Shown: positions 38,888 to 47,966 of the stretch, one piece after another
Layout of the letters: each line of letters opens with the position of its first letter
Position numbering within the stretch: the first letter of the stretch is position 1
Origin: Sphingomonas sp. IW22
Lineage (GTDB): Bacteria > Pseudomonadota > Alphaproteobacteria > Sphingomonadales > Sphingomonadaceae
Reading direction: 5' to 3'
NCBI RefSeq assembly: GCF_041321155.1
Contig: NZ_JBGGWB010000003.1
Coordinates: 186,001 to 250,000 of the forward strand
DNA length: 64,000 nucleotides
The notes under the pieces: model-generated
What the model was told of the DNA's origin: nothing
Databases searched by the model: none
Seen by the model: the letters and a program-made list of their open reading frames with translations, nothing else
Translations under genes and position numbers: made by a program

Positions 38888-41364
38888 GCCATCTCTCCCA
38901 TCGGCTGGAACCGCGCCATTGGCGCATGCTGCTCTCGCTCGGCCCCGGCGGCGCGCGCCGCCCAGGGATCGTCCTGCATGAATTGCTGCGAGAACCAGAA
39001 GCGTCGTGTCAGTTCGCCGCGTGCCGCAGCGTCGGGCAACAGGCGCGACTTGACATATTCGAGGCCAACCCGCTCGATCCACGGCGCGGTGCGCTCAAGA
39101 TAGCGCGCTTCCTCTCGGTATAGCTGGATAAAGGCGGCGCACATCTCCATCGCCTCGGCCTCTGTCGCAACCTTGCACAGGAGGTCGGTGGCGCGCACTT
39201 TGATCCCGCCATTGCCGCCGACATGGAGTTCATAACCCGAATCGACGCAGACGACGCCAAAGTCCTTTATCGTCGCCTCGGCACAGTTGCGTGGACAGCC
39301 GGAGACCGCGATTTTGAACTTGTGCGGCATCCACGAGCCCCAGGTGGCGCGCTCGATCTTGACGCCCAACCCCGTCGAATCCTGCGTGCCGAAGCGGCAC
39401 CATTCGCTCCCCACACAAGTCTTCACCGTGCGCAGCGACTTGCCATAGGCATGGCCCGACACCATTCCCGCGGCGTTGAGGTCGGCCCAGACGGCCGGCA
39501 GATCCTCTTTGCGAATGCCGAAGATATCGAGCCGCTGGCCGCCGGTGACCTTGACCATCGGCGCATTATACTTCTCGACCACGTCGGCGATCGCGCGCAG
39601 TTCGCGCGGGTTTGTGAGGCCGCCCCACATGCGCGGCACGACCGAGTAGGTGCCGTCCTTCTGGATGTTGGCGTGCATCCGCTCGTTGACGAAACGGCTC
39701 TGCTGATCGTCGACATACTCGCCCGGCAGCGAGCAGAGCAGGTAATAGTTGAGCGCCGGGCGGCACGACGAACAGCCGTCCGGCGTCGACCAGTGCAGCT
39801 TCTGCATCACCTCCGGGATTGAGCGCATCGCCTGTGCGACGATCTCCCGCCGGACATCGTCATGGCCGAAGCTGGTGCATTTGCACATCGTCTTCGGCCC
39901 AGCCTCCACCTCGCTGCCGAGACGCAGGGTCAGCAGGGTTTCGACGATGTCGGTGCACGAGCCACAGCTGGCCGAGGCTTTGCACCCGGCGCGTACCGCA
40001 TCGAGGCTCGCCGCACCGCCGTCGATGCAGGCGAGCACGCGACCCTTGGAGACGCCGTTGCAGCCGCAGATTTCCGCATCGTCGGAAAGCGCCGCAACGG
40101 CAGCCTTAGGGTCCGCTTGCCCCCCTCCCGAGGCAAAGGCCTGACCGAAGATCAGCGCGTCGCGAATGTCGGCAACGCTCTCGCCGCGCTTCAGAAGGTC
40201 GAAGTACCAGTTGCCGTCGGCGGTATCGCCATAGAGCACCGCGCCGACGATACGGTCGTCGCGCACCACGACCCGCTTGTAGATGCCGCGGCTGGCGTCG
40301 CGCAGGACGATGTCCTCCGCCCCATCGCCGCCCGAAAAGTCGCCCGCCGAGAAGACGTCGAGCCCCGCGACCTTGAGCTTGGTTGACGTCGGTGCCGGGC
40401 GGTAGCCGCTGTGCCGCTCGACCAATCCGTCGGCCAATGCGCGGCACATGTCCCACAGCGGCGCGACAAGGCCATAGACCTGACCCTGATGCTCGACGCA
40501 TTCGCCGACCGCCAGGATCGCGGGGTCACTCGTCACCATATGGTCGTCGACCTTGATCCCGCGCCCGACTTCCAGCCCGGCCGCCCGCGCGAGCGCAACC
40601 GAGGGGCGTATGCCGACCGCCATGACCACGAGATCGGCGGCGATCTCGGTCCCGTCCTTCAGGCGCACTGCCTCGACCCGGCCGTCGCCCAAAATCGCGG
40701 TGGTGTCCGCGCCCGTCAGGATTGTTTGCCCGCGCGCCTCCAGCGCGATCTTGAGCAGCCAGCTGGCCGCCTCGTCCAGCTGGCGCTCCATCAGCGTCGG
40801 CATCAGGTGCAGCACCGTCACCTTCATGCCGCGCAGCGACAGACCGTGCGCCGCTTCGAGCCCCAGAAGGCCGCCGCCGATCACGACGGCGTTGCCACCC
40901 CGGTCGGCCGCCGCCAGCATCGCCTCGACATCGTTCATGTCGCGGAAGCTGACGACGCCAGGCAGGTCGTGGCCAGGGACGGGAATGATGAAGGGATCGC
41001 TGCCGGTCGCGATCAGCAGCCGGTTATATTCGAGGGTCAGGCCGCTCCGGCTCGTTACCGTCCTGGCGGCACGGTCTATGGCGGTAACGGGATCGCCGCT
41101 CAGCAGCGTGACGCCATGCCCGGCATACCAGTCATGGCCGTTGATGACGATCTCTTCGAACGTCTTCTCGCCCGCAAGCACCGGCGAAAGCATGATGCGG
41201 TTATAGTTGACCCGCGGTTCGGCACCAAAGATCGTGATGCGATAGCGATCGGGGTCGCGCGCCAGCAACTCTTCGATCGCGCGGCAGCCGGCCATGCCGT
41301 TGCCGATGACGATCAGATGTTCGCGGAGGTCCCCCTCGGGCGCTTTCAAAGGCTCATGTTTCAT
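38884..41364 (-). CDS. nirB: Assimilatory nitrite reductase (NADH) large subunit
   Basis: Reduces nitrite to ammonium, 826 residues. Domains in order are: FAD/NADH oxidoreductase (LIVIGNGMAGCRAIEELL and a second nucleotide motif AVVIGGGLLGLEAAHG); BFD-like [2Fe-2S] (EICGCNGVSKG ... SCGSC); a further Cys cluster (CKCTSFGHDD ... GCSSC); then the sulfite/nitrite reductase half with the siroheme-[4Fe-4S] Cys motifs TCVGSEWCRFG and SGCPRNCAEA. The ATG overlaps the stop of the intact porin frame (TGATG). Confidence 0.95.
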   Translation of the reverse strand: MKHEPLKAPEGDLREHLIVIGNGMAGCRAIEELLARDPDRYRITIFGAEPRVNYNRIMLSPVLAGEKTFEEIVINGHDWYAGHGVTLLSGDPVTAIDRAARTVTSRSGLTLEYNRLLIATGSDPFIIPVPGHDLPGVVSFRDMNDVEAMLAAADRGGNAVVIGGGLLGLEAAHGLSLRGMKVTVLHLMPTLMERQLDEAASWLLKIALEARGQTILTGADTTAILGDGRVEAVRLKDGTEIAADLVVMAVGIRPSVALARAAGLEVGRGIKVDDHMVTSDPAILAVGECVEHQGQVYGLVAPLWDMCRALADGLVERHSGYRPAPTSTKLKVAGLDVFSAGDFSGGDGAEDIVLRDASRGIYKRVVVRDDRIVGAVLYGDTADGNWYFDLLKRGESVADIRDALIFGQAFASGGGQADPKAAVAALSDDAEICGCNGVSKGRVLACIDGGAASLDAVRAGCKASASCGSCTDIVETLLTLRLGSEVEAGPKTMCKCTSFGHDDVRREIVAQAMRSIPEVMQKLHWSTPDGCSSCRPALNYYLLCSLPGEYVDDQQSRFVNERMHANIQKDGTYSVVPRMWGGLTNPRELRAIADVVEKYNAPMVKVTGGQRLDIFGIRKEDLPAVWADLNAAGMVSGHAYGKSLRTVKTCVGSEWCRFGTQDSTGLGVKIERATWGSWMPHKFKIAVSGCPRNCAEATIKDFGVVCVDSGYELHVGGNGGIKVRATDLLCKVATEAEAMEMCAAFIQLYREEARYLERTAPWIERVGLEYVKSRLLPDAAARGELTRRFWFSQQFMQDDPWAARAAGAEREQHAPMARFQPMGEMA

Positions 41365-42214
41365 CAGATCGTCCAGTCGAGTTGCAGCCACAGCTTGCGC
41401 GTGTCGGTGGAAAAGGTGTCGGCGCGATAGTCGGCGTAGCGGATGCCCGCGGTGGTCCGGCCGATGCGCGCCTGTGCGAGAAGGTCGATCTCGTCGCCGT
41501 AGCGGCGCACGAGCCGGTCGCTATCGAACCGAGTCGCGCGCCCGCCAGCCTTACGCCCAGCGTTCGGCTCGAAAGCCGGAAGCCCTGCACCGCCGCCTCG
41601 TCCGCGTCGATCCAATAGCCGAAACCCGTCAGCGTGCCGACCGGTGAGGTCCAGGCGAGATTGGCAAGCACGGTATCGCCGGAAATTGCCCGTTGCCGCG
41701 CATCGGTGCCGTCGATTCCCCACAGCGTGCGCACCGACCAGACATAGCTGACATCGGCCTTCACGCCCTTCATCGGTGAGAATTCACCGCGAACTGCATC
41801 AAAGGTCTGCGCGTTCTGGCGGAAGGGAATGTTCCCAACGAAGCGCTCGTCGTCCAGCGCGATGCGCTGCCGCCCAAGCGTCACTGCCTGTCCCGCGTCC
41901 GCATAGCGGAGCTGCGCGCGATACAGCGCGACGTTCTGCGGATCGGCGACGAGCGGTCGGGTCTGGCGCCCGTGCAGCCCGTCATAATAGTGGTCGATGA
42001 TCGCGAGGTTTCCCTGCGCCTCGGCCAGCACCGACCAACCTGCGCTGCTCGCCTCGATTCCGGTGCGGACGCGCATCGTCATCGCGTCGGCGTCCAGCGG
42101 CAGGCCGTCCTGCTCGGCATGCTCGTAGCGCAGGCGCGCCTCGGCGAGTGGCTTGATCGTCTGCGCGGCCGCCGGGGTCGCCACGACGAAGGTCAGGAGC
42201 GCAAGGGCGCGCAT
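41364..42214 (-). pseudogene. Outer-membrane porin of the nitrate operon, frameshifted
   Basis: The gene starts MRALALLTFVVATPAAAQ (signal peptide) and continues as a beta-barrel protein of the alginate-export type. At about 41535-41565 the initial frame turns into Ser/Ala/Thr-rich nonsense and stops at 41354. A second frame, beginning DSDRLVRRYGDEIDLLAQ and ending LWLQLDWTI at 41364, carries the true barrel end. The second frame's stop overlaps the nirB ATG exactly as at other junctions. At about 283 residues combined it is short for the family, so part of the barrel may also be deleted. Confidence 0.75.
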
Positions 42215-43449
42215 CAGATCCGCACCCCCTCGGCCGCGCCCCAGCTGCGCCGCCAGCTGCCCTTGACCAGCGAAAGCCCGGCAAGTGCGACGAGCGCAAG
42301 AGCGGCAAAGATAAGGAAGCCCGGCGCGAAGCTGCCCGTCCACTGTTTGGCAAGGCCGAGCGATGAGGCGAGATAGAAGCCGCCAACCCCGCCAGCCATG
42401 CCGACCAAGCCGGTCATCACGCCGATTTCTGCGGCAAAGCGCTGCGGCACGAGCTGGAATACCGACCCGTTGCCGACGCCCAGCGCCAGCATGGCGATGA
42501 CGAACAGCGTCAACGCCGCGGCAAAGCTGCCCGCGCTCGCCACGCCCGCCAGCGCCGCCGCGGCAAGCAGGAACACGGCAGTCAGCGCCTTTACGCCGCC
42601 GACCCGGTCGGCCAGCGCGCCACCGATCGGCCGGACCAGAGACCCCGCGAATACGCAAGCCGCGGTCGCATAGCCTGCCTGGATCGTCGTCAGGCCAAAG
42701 CGATCGGTAAAGTAGATCGGCAGGCTCGCCGCCAGGCCCACGAACCCGCCAAAGGTGACCGAATAGAAGCCCATCAGCCACCACGCGTCCGCCTGCTTCA
42801 GCGGCGCCAGATATTCAGCCAGGCGCTTGGGCGCAGGCGCGCCGGGCGCATCCTTGGCCATTGCGAGATAGAGTGCGAAAACGATCGTCAGCGGAATGCA
42901 GGCAAGGCCCAGAACCGCGTTCCAGCCGAACAGCTTGGCAAGCGCGGGCGCGAACAGAGCCGCGAGCACGGTGCCAGAATTGCCCATACCTGCCAGACCC
43001 ATGGCCTTGCCCTGATGCTCGGGCGGGTACCAGCGGCTGGCCAGCGGTAGCGCAATCGCGAACGACGCGCCTGCGAAACCCAGCACCACGCCCAGCGCCA
43101 GCGTGCCGGCAAAGCTGCTGACGCCCATCACCCAGGCGGTGAACAGCCCCGCAATGACAATCACCTGGCTGATCGCGCCCGACCGCTTGGGACCGATCCG
43201 GTCGACCAGCAGCCCATTGACGACGCGCAACACCGCGCCCGCCAGCGTCGGCACTGCGACCATCAACCCTTTCTGCGCCGGCGTCAGCGCCAGCGACTTG
43301 GCGATCTCGGGCGCAAGCGGCCCCAGCAGCACCCACACCATGAAGGCGAGGTCGAAATACAAAAATGCTGCAACCAGCGTGGGCTTGTGTCCGCTTTGCC
43401 AGAAGCCGTTCTTTTCAGTCCTTGTCTCTTCCCAGAATGCCGTTGCCAT
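42214..43449 (-). CDS. Nitrate/nitrite transporter, MFS NNP family
   Basis: 411 residues with twelve hydrophobic segments, of the NarK/NasA type. Family features are AAFLYFDLAFMVWVLLGPLAP near the N-terminus, the MFS loop GLLVDRIGPKRSG, and the Gly-rich stretches of nitrate porters (GMGNSGTVLAALFAP and VGMAGGVGGFYL). It is the first structural gene after the leader hairpin. Its ATG has a GGGGACGGG site. Its stop overlaps the porin start. Confidence 0.93.
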   Translation of the reverse strand: MATAFWEETRTEKNGFWQSGHKPTLVAAFLYFDLAFMVWVLLGPLAPEIAKSLALTPAQKGLMVAVPTLAGAVLRVVNGLLVDRIGPKRSGAISQVIVIAGLFTAWVMGVSSFAGTLALGVVLGFAGASFAIALPLASRWYPPEHQGKAMGLAGMGNSGTVLAALFAPALAKLFGWNAVLGLACIPLTIVFALYLAMAKDAPGAPAPKRLAEYLAPLKQADAWWLMGFYSVTFGGFVGLAASLPIYFTDRFGLTTIQAGYATAACVFAGSLVRPIGGALADRVGGVKALTAVFLLAAAALAGVASAGSFAAALTLFVIAMLALGVGNGSVFQLVPQRFAAEIGVMTGLVGMAGGVGGFYLASSLGLAKQWTGSFAPGFLIFAALALVALAGLSLVKGSWRRSWGAAEGVRI

Positions 43450-43478
43450 TGCCCGTCCCCTCGGCCGTGCCGGAAATG

Positions 43479-43564
43479 AAAAAAGCCGCCAGGACGGCGG
43501 CCCTTATCGGGCGCGTCCTGGCGGCTTCGTTGCCTCTTCGAATGCCGGTAGTGCCGGCATTTCG
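43479..43564 (-). promoter_or_regulatory. Nitrate-operon leader: terminator hairpin plus upstream stem-loop, probable NasT antitermination target
   Basis: On the - strand, two hairpins lie between nasS and the transporter gene. The distal one (43483-43527) is a perfect 14-bp stem AAGCCGCCAGGACG with its complement, followed by a T-tract at 43484-43479: an intrinsic terminator just before the operon. The proximal one (43542-43560) pairs ATGCCGG with CCGGCAT around a 5-base loop and can be extended outward with CGAA/TTCG. NasT-type ANTAR proteins bind stem-loops in such leaders to prevent termination, and a nasT gene is adjacent. Confidence 0.8.
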
Positions 43565-43705
43565 ATCAGTGGTGCCCCCCCGGCGCTGGAGAGGCGTGTC
43601 ACTGCTATCTTGTGCCCGGCGTCATTGCCCGGCGACGTTCAAGCTGCCTGATTCGCGCGCACCGCACAAGAGGTTTTCGCACTTGCGGCATCTTCACCCG
43701 CGCGA

Positions 43706-44902
43706 TCAGGGCAGCGTGGCAAGATAACCCGGAATGTCATCGGGGTCGAAGGCACGCCCGTCGAAGAAGCGGTCGTTGCCAAGCACCAGCCGACCTTGTG
43801 TGGAACCTGCGCCTATCGGCTCGCCCAGCGCCCCCTCCAGCTTCGAGGACGCGCCTGGCAGTACCGCGCCCGAGCCGGCGAGCGCGGCGCGGTAAAGGTC
43901 GGGGCGGAACGTCGCCGCTGCGATCGCCGCATCGCCCGCGTCATAGCCGCGCCCGTCCCAGCGCGTCATCTGCGCATACAGCCACGCCGCCTGGCTGCGC
44001 CACGGAAAGTTCGCCGCTTCCCGATGCTGGAACATGAAGTCGGGATAATGGACCGGCTCGCCGCCCTGCACGAGCCGGATGCGGTCGGTGATCGCGCGGA
44101 GGATCGCGTCGGCGGGTGCATCCAGATAGGCAGGTTGCGCCAGGATCTTCGCGCTCGCCTCCACTGTGTCTGGCCGCACGAAATGGGCGGCCGCGGCATG
44201 AAGCGCACGGATCAGTCGCTGGGTCGCGTCGGGGCGTTCGGCGGCGATGTCGGCGCGCATCGCCAGCACCTTTTCGACGCCGCGACGCCAGATCTGAGCC
44301 GTCGCCAAAGCAATCCGGCCGACCCCTCGATCAACGGCGATCGAGTTCCACGGCTCACCCACGCAGATGCCGTCGACCTCGCCGCTCGCAAGTGCATCAG
44401 CGGCAAAGGGCGGGCTGGTGACGACGATCTCGACATCGGTGTCGGGCCGGATACCCACCGCCGCGAGCCAATAGCGCAGCATGTAGTTGTGGCTCGAATA
44501 GCGATGCACGACGCCAAAGCGGAGCCGGCGCGAGCGCGCCACTTCCCGCAATGCGGCACCGACCGCGTGCGGATCGCCCAGCGCCTCTCCCAGTCCGCAC
44601 GCCTCGCCCAGCGCGGTCGAAAAGGTGATCGCGTTGCCGTTCAGCCCCAGAACGAACGGCACCGCCATTGCCGTTGGCGGCCGATCGCGTCCCAGCGCGG
44701 TGGCGATCGCCAGCGGCGCGACCAGGTGCGCGGCGTCGGTATGGCCATAAAGCAGCCGGTCGCGCACGGTCGCCCATGTGACGTCGCGCACTAGGTCCAG
44801 CGTCAGGCCCTCTGCTTCGGCGAAGCCCAGTTCGTGTGCCAGGATCGGCAGTGCGGCATCGACCAGCGGCAGGAAGCCGATGCGGAGGCGCTCGAGGCTC
44901 AT
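43706..44902 (-). CDS. nasS: Nitrate sensor NasS (NrtA/CmpA-like)
   Basis: 398 residues, related to the periplasmic nitrate-binding proteins NrtA and CmpA but without a signal peptide, so cytoplasmic. Ligand-fold segments are RIGFLPLVDAALPILAHE, AMAVPFVLGLNGNAITFS and GVVHRYSSHNYMLRYWLAA. In known systems NasS holds NasT inactive until nitrate or nitrite binds. The ATG overlaps the nasT stop. It is separated from the transport and reduction genes by the leader terminator. Confidence 0.92.
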   Translation of the reverse strand: MSLERLRIGFLPLVDAALPILAHELGFAEAEGLTLDLVRDVTWATVRDRLLYGHTDAAHLVAPLAIATALGRDRPPTAMAVPFVLGLNGNAITFSTALGEACGLGEALGDPHAVGAALREVARSRRLRFGVVHRYSSHNYMLRYWLAAVGIRPDTDVEIVVTSPPFAADALASGEVDGICVGEPWNSIAVDRGVGRIALATAQIWRRGVEKVLAMRADIAAERPDATQRLIRALHAAAAHFVRPDTVEASAKILAQPAYLDAPADAILRAITDRIRLVQGGEPVHYPDFMFQHREAANFPWRSQAAWLYAQMTRWDGRGYDAGDAAIAAATFRPDLYRAALAGSGAVLPGASSKLEGALGEPIGAGSTQGRLVLGNDRFFDGRAFDPDDIPGYLATLP

Positions 44903-45513
44903 GGCAGGTCTCCCATCAGCGCATCGCTTGTGACGATCGCCTCGGCCACTTCGGCGATGCGTCGGTTGGACTGCATCGCATGGCCACGTAGCAGCGAATA
45001 GGCGGCAGGCTCGTCAATGCCGCGGCGGCGCATCAGGATTGCCTTGGCCCGGTCGATCGTCTGACGGTCGGCCAGCGCAGTCTTGGCCTCGGCCAGTTCG
45101 GCCTGCAGACGAGAGAACGCCTGGAACCGCCGGATCGCGACGTCGAGCACGGGCTTGATGCGCTGCCGGGCCAGCCCGTCGACGACATAGGCGGACACGC
45201 CCGCATCCACTGCGGCAAGCGCGCTTTCGGCGTCCGACTGGTCAACGAACATCGCGATCGGCCGGCCGAGCGCCCGCGACATGACAAAGAAATCCTCGAG
45301 CTGGTCGCGGCTCGGGTTTTCAAGGTTGATGAGCACGACTTCAGGCGCACACGCCTCGATCTGCCGCGCCAGCGGCCCGGCAGGGTCGATCACCACTTGG
45401 TCGTCTAGCCCGGCGTCGCGCAGCCCCTCGGCGATGATCGCCGCACGCGTCGTGCTGGTATCGATGATGGCGATTCTCACGGCAAGCTGATTACCGCCCG
45501 TGTCGCGGCGCAT
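44899..45513 (-). CDS. nasT: ANTAR-domain response regulator NasT, transcription antiterminator
   Basis: 204 residues. An N-terminal receiver-like domain (about 12-130) lacks an obvious phosphoacceptor Asp; the corresponding strand reads EVVLINLEN, so control is probably by NasS binding rather than phosphorylation. A coiled-coil joint leads to the RNA-binding ANTAR domain (about 142-195, DRQTIDRAKAILMRRRGIDE). The ATG with GGGGACTGG upstream was chosen; an in-frame GTG 11 codons later is possible. Confidence 0.92.
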   Translation of the reverse strand: MRRDTGGNQLAVRIAIIDTSTTRAAIIAEGLRDAGLDDQVVIDPAGPLARQIEACAPEVVLINLENPSRDQLEDFFVMSRALGRPIAMFVDQSDAESALAAVDAGVSAYVVDGLARQRIKPVLDVAIRRFQAFSRLQAELAEAKTALADRQTIDRAKAILMRRRGIDEPAAYSLLRGHAMQSNRRIAEVAEAIVTSDALMGDLP

Positions 45514-46065
45514 CCAGTCCCCGCGTCAGCATCGAAGGCTCCGGCGCGACGCAGGCACGGGAAGCACAGAATTGGGCATACTTAATAGGCAATATTTAAG
45601 CTGGTCGCGGAGGCGCTGCCTTCAAGCTGCTGATGGCAATTGCTCCCGTTCGACGATCACCACCTGCGGCGGGAACGGAGTACGCTTGGGATGGTGCCCC
45701 ACAGAGGACAAAGATGGGCACTCAGATCATTGGAGAATATCGGTTCGGCGCGGTCGATAATGGCCGACAGTGGGCGAGAAAGATTTGCGTCGAGAGCGGC
45801 TAAGCGCTTTATCTGGTCCTCCTCGTCCCAAGGCGCGCGTCGACATAGTCCTTGCACGTATCGAAGATTGTAACGATGCGACCGGATACCGGGGCCGTAG
45901 CGCTGCTCGGATGCGCCCATCATCGCGGCGAAAACGCAGACACCATGCATTGTCGATCAAGCCCGCATTGTGGATAGCGGCCTCGATCCGATTGGAGATT
46001 GTTGGGTGGCCGCTATCTGGCGCCAGCATACGGTCCTCGCGGATCCACAGAGGCAATGTGTTTGG
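45514..46065. other. Gene-poor interval between nasT and hipB
   Basis: It contains the nasT promoter region, copy A of the 64-bp direct repeat, and weak overlapping ORFs in several frames on both strands (for example 45727-46056 on the - strand, starting MPLWIREDRMLAPDSGHPT). None has a ribosome site or recognisable motif. I regard the stretch as decayed mobile DNA. Confidence 0.4.
45691..45754 (+). repeat. 64-bp direct repeat, copy A
   Basis: Identical at 62 of 64 positions to copy B at 48055-48118. It begins ATGGTGCCCCACAG and ends GGTTCGGCGCGGT. The left end holds a small inverted repeat (GTGCCC ... GGGCAC), like the end of an insertion sequence. Confidence 0.95.
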
Positions 46066-46191
46066 GATGCGAAAAACAGCATATTTTCGTTTTATGCGCT
46101 TAACAGCATAAAATTATTTTATGCGCTTTTCAGCATAGAATGGTTTTATGTGAAAAAGCGCATATTGCTTTCTTATGCGATTTATGGCATA
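46066..46191 (+). promoter_or_regulatory. Array of five HipB-type operators at exact 27-bp spacing
   Basis: Palindromes TATGC-N8-GCATA start at 46093, 46120 and 46174. Versions with one changed base start at 46066 (GATGC-N8-GCATA) and 46147 (TATGT-N8-GCATA). The five start points are spaced 27 bases apart without exception. The array ends 20 bases before the hipB ATG. Known Escherichia hipBA operators are TATCC-N8-GGATA, so the half-site spacing is the same and only one base of each half-site differs. It should be the autoregulatory site of this module. Confidence 0.9.
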
Positions 46192-46211
46192 TGCCTCCGT
46201 GGAGGCACCGA

Positions 46212-46463
46212 ATGTTCCAGATCATCAGATCCCCGCTGCAACTGGGAACAGCCATCAGCAACGCCCGCAAGGAGCGTGGATGGACGCAGCGCGATCTCTC
46301 CGCCCTCTCTGGCCTGCGTCAGGAACTCATCTCGAGGATCGAGACGGGCCACGAGGGCACGAAGCTCTCGTCGATCCAATCGCTGTTTGCGGTGCTCGAC
46401 CTCGATCTAATCGTCGAGGAACGAAACGCCCGTAACACGCAAGGCATCGAGGACATCTTCTGA
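46212..46463 (+). CDS. hipB: HipB-like antitoxin, XRE-family repressor
   Basis: 83 residues with an XRE helix-turn-helix (LGTAISNARKERGWTQRDLS, then SGLRQELISRIETG) and a C-terminal beta strand plus tail. It should bind the operator array upstream and neutralise HipA. The ATG follows GGAGGCACC. The stop overlaps the hipA ATG (TGATG), so the two are coupled. Confidence 0.92.
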   Translation: MFQIIRSPLQLGTAISNARKERGWTQRDLSALSGLRQELISRIETGHEGTKLSSIQSLFAVLDLDLIVEERNARNTQGIEDIF

Positions 46464-47791
46464 TGCCACGCAGGAGAGCTCACGCCCCGCTCGACGTTTT
46501 CATCAACAACCGGCTTGTCGGCCATTTGGCCAAGGAGAACGACGGTGCTGTCCGGTTCGGCTACGCCAGCCGTTGGCTCGAATGGCAGAATGCCTTTGCT
46601 GTCTCGCTGTCTCTGCCGCTGCGGTCCACGCAATATGCCGGCGCACCCGTCGCCGCTGTCTTCGATAACCTGCTCCCCGACAATCCCGATATCCGCAGAC
46701 GGGTTGCCGAGCGGACCGGTGCAGAGGGAACTGACGCATACAGCCTTCTGGAGGAGATCGGTCGGGACTGCGTGGGCGCCATGCAATTTCTCCATGAAGG
46801 CGAACAGCCAAGCGCGCTGAGCGACGTTCAGGGAGAGCGGATTTCGATCGAAGAAATTGAAAAAATCCTGGCCAATCTCGCACGGGCGCCTCTTGGCATG
46901 GATGTCGAACAGGAGTTTCGCATCTCGGTTGCCGGAGCGCAGGAGAAGACGGCACTGCTCCACCATCGAGGCAGGTGGCTGCGACCCAGAGGCACCACCC
47001 CAACCACCCACATTCTGAAACCACAGCTCGGGCTGATACCGACCGCGGTTGGGCCAATCGACATGGATGCGAGCGTCGACAACGAGCACTACTGCCTGAC
47101 GCTCCTCGAGGAGTTCGGACTCAAGGTCGCACAGACCCGCATCGACACGTTTGGGAAGCGCCGCGTCCTCGTGGTTGAGCGTTTCGATCGCCTTTGGCGG
47201 GGCGGCGCAGAGCTGCTGCGCCTGCCTCAGGAAGACTGTTGTCAGGCCCTAGGCGTTCCGCCTGCCCGCAAGTACCAGAGCGACGGCGGTCCCAGCGCAG
47301 CGGGCATCCTGAAGCTGCTGCAGCAGGCTGACGAACCAGTCGACGATCAGGCGGCATTCTTCAGGGCCATCATTCTGTTCTGGCTCATCGGCGCGACCGA
47401 CGGACACGGAAAGAACTTCAGCATCTTTCTCCGCCCGGGCGGCCGATATGCGCTGACGCCATTCTATGATGTGCTTACCGCACAGCCCGCCTTCGACAGG
47501 AGACAGATCCCCCACAGGAGCTTCAGACTGGCGATGTCGGCCGGAAAGAGCCGGAAATACAAAATACTCGACATATCCGGGCGCCATTTTGTCGAGACCG
47601 GCCTCGAAGGAGGGATGGGTCGCGCCATGATTTTCGCGGCAATTCGCGACGTGCTCGACAATGCGGTATCAGCTTCCGAGCGGGCACTTGCCAGGATGCC
47701 CGAAGATTTCGCGACCGAGATCCATGAGAGCGTGAGGGCAGCCATCGGGGAGCGGCTTGCGCGGCTCGAGGGGGGACTCGCAGAGATCTAA
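46463..47791 (+). CDS. hipA: HipA-like serine/threonine kinase toxin
   Basis: 442 residues. By family, HipA phosphorylates an aminoacyl-tRNA synthetase (GltX in Escherichia coli) and causes growth arrest. Compared with E. coli HipA from memory: Ser155 in SVAGAQEKTAL corresponds to the autophosphorylated Ser150, the ATP-binding Lys lies in THILKP, the catalytic Asp313 is in GATDGHGKNF, and the metal-binding Asp is in PFYDVLT. ERFDR and the QEDCCQALG-to-YQSDGGPS segment also match. All key residues are intact, so the toxin should be active. Confidence 0.95.
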   Translation: MPRRRAHAPLDVFINNRLVGHLAKENDGAVRFGYASRWLEWQNAFAVSLSLPLRSTQYAGAPVAAVFDNLLPDNPDIRRRVAERTGAEGTDAYSLLEEIGRDCVGAMQFLHEGEQPSALSDVQGERISIEEIEKILANLARAPLGMDVEQEFRISVAGAQEKTALLHHRGRWLRPRGTTPTTHILKPQLGLIPTAVGPIDMDASVDNEHYCLTLLEEFGLKVAQTRIDTFGKRRVLVVERFDRLWRGGAELLRLPQEDCCQALGVPPARKYQSDGGPSAAGILKLLQQADEPVDDQAAFFRAIILFWLIGATDGHGKNFSIFLRPGGRYALTPFYDVLTAQPAFDRRQIPHRSFRLAMSAGKSRKYKILDISGRHFVETGLEGGMGRAMIFAAIRDVLDNAVSASERALARMPEDFATEIHESVRAAIGERLARLEGGLAEI

Positions 47792-47816
47792 ACCTTTCCG
47801 CAGGATCGGAGGCGGC

Positions 47817-47966
47817 ATGGCAAGGCTTGATGAACAGGCGCAAGGAATCGCGGGATTGCTGAAGGCTGTGCCCAGCCCGGAACCGCTGCCGGTCGACATG
47901 ATCTACGAAACGCCAGCCGCGACAGCGGTCCTCGGGAAGGGAGTGGTAGATGCCTGCGCGCGCTAG
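47817..47966 (+). CDS. 49-residue hypothetical protein behind hipA
   Basis: Starts MARLDEQAQGIAGLLKAVP with an excellent GGAGGCGG site, 25 bases after hipA, so it is likely expressed with the module. The C-terminal part (DMIYETPAATAVLGKGVVD) ends abruptly before copy B of the direct repeat and may be the truncated N-terminus of a larger protein. No family is recognised. Confidence 0.5.
   Translation: MARLDEQAQGIAGLLKAVPSPEPLPVDMIYETPAATAVLGKGVVDACAR

Noticed and set aside
40411..41430. + strand 339-codon ORF opposite nirB
   Set aside because: Shadow frame across nirB and the nirB/porin junction; Arg/His/Asp-rich with no recognisable domain.
46066..46191. Possible CRISPR-like array
   Set aside because: Spacing is regular at 27 bp, but the repeats are short palindromes with only 9-bp gaps, directly in front of hipB. 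They are operators, not CRISPR repeats.
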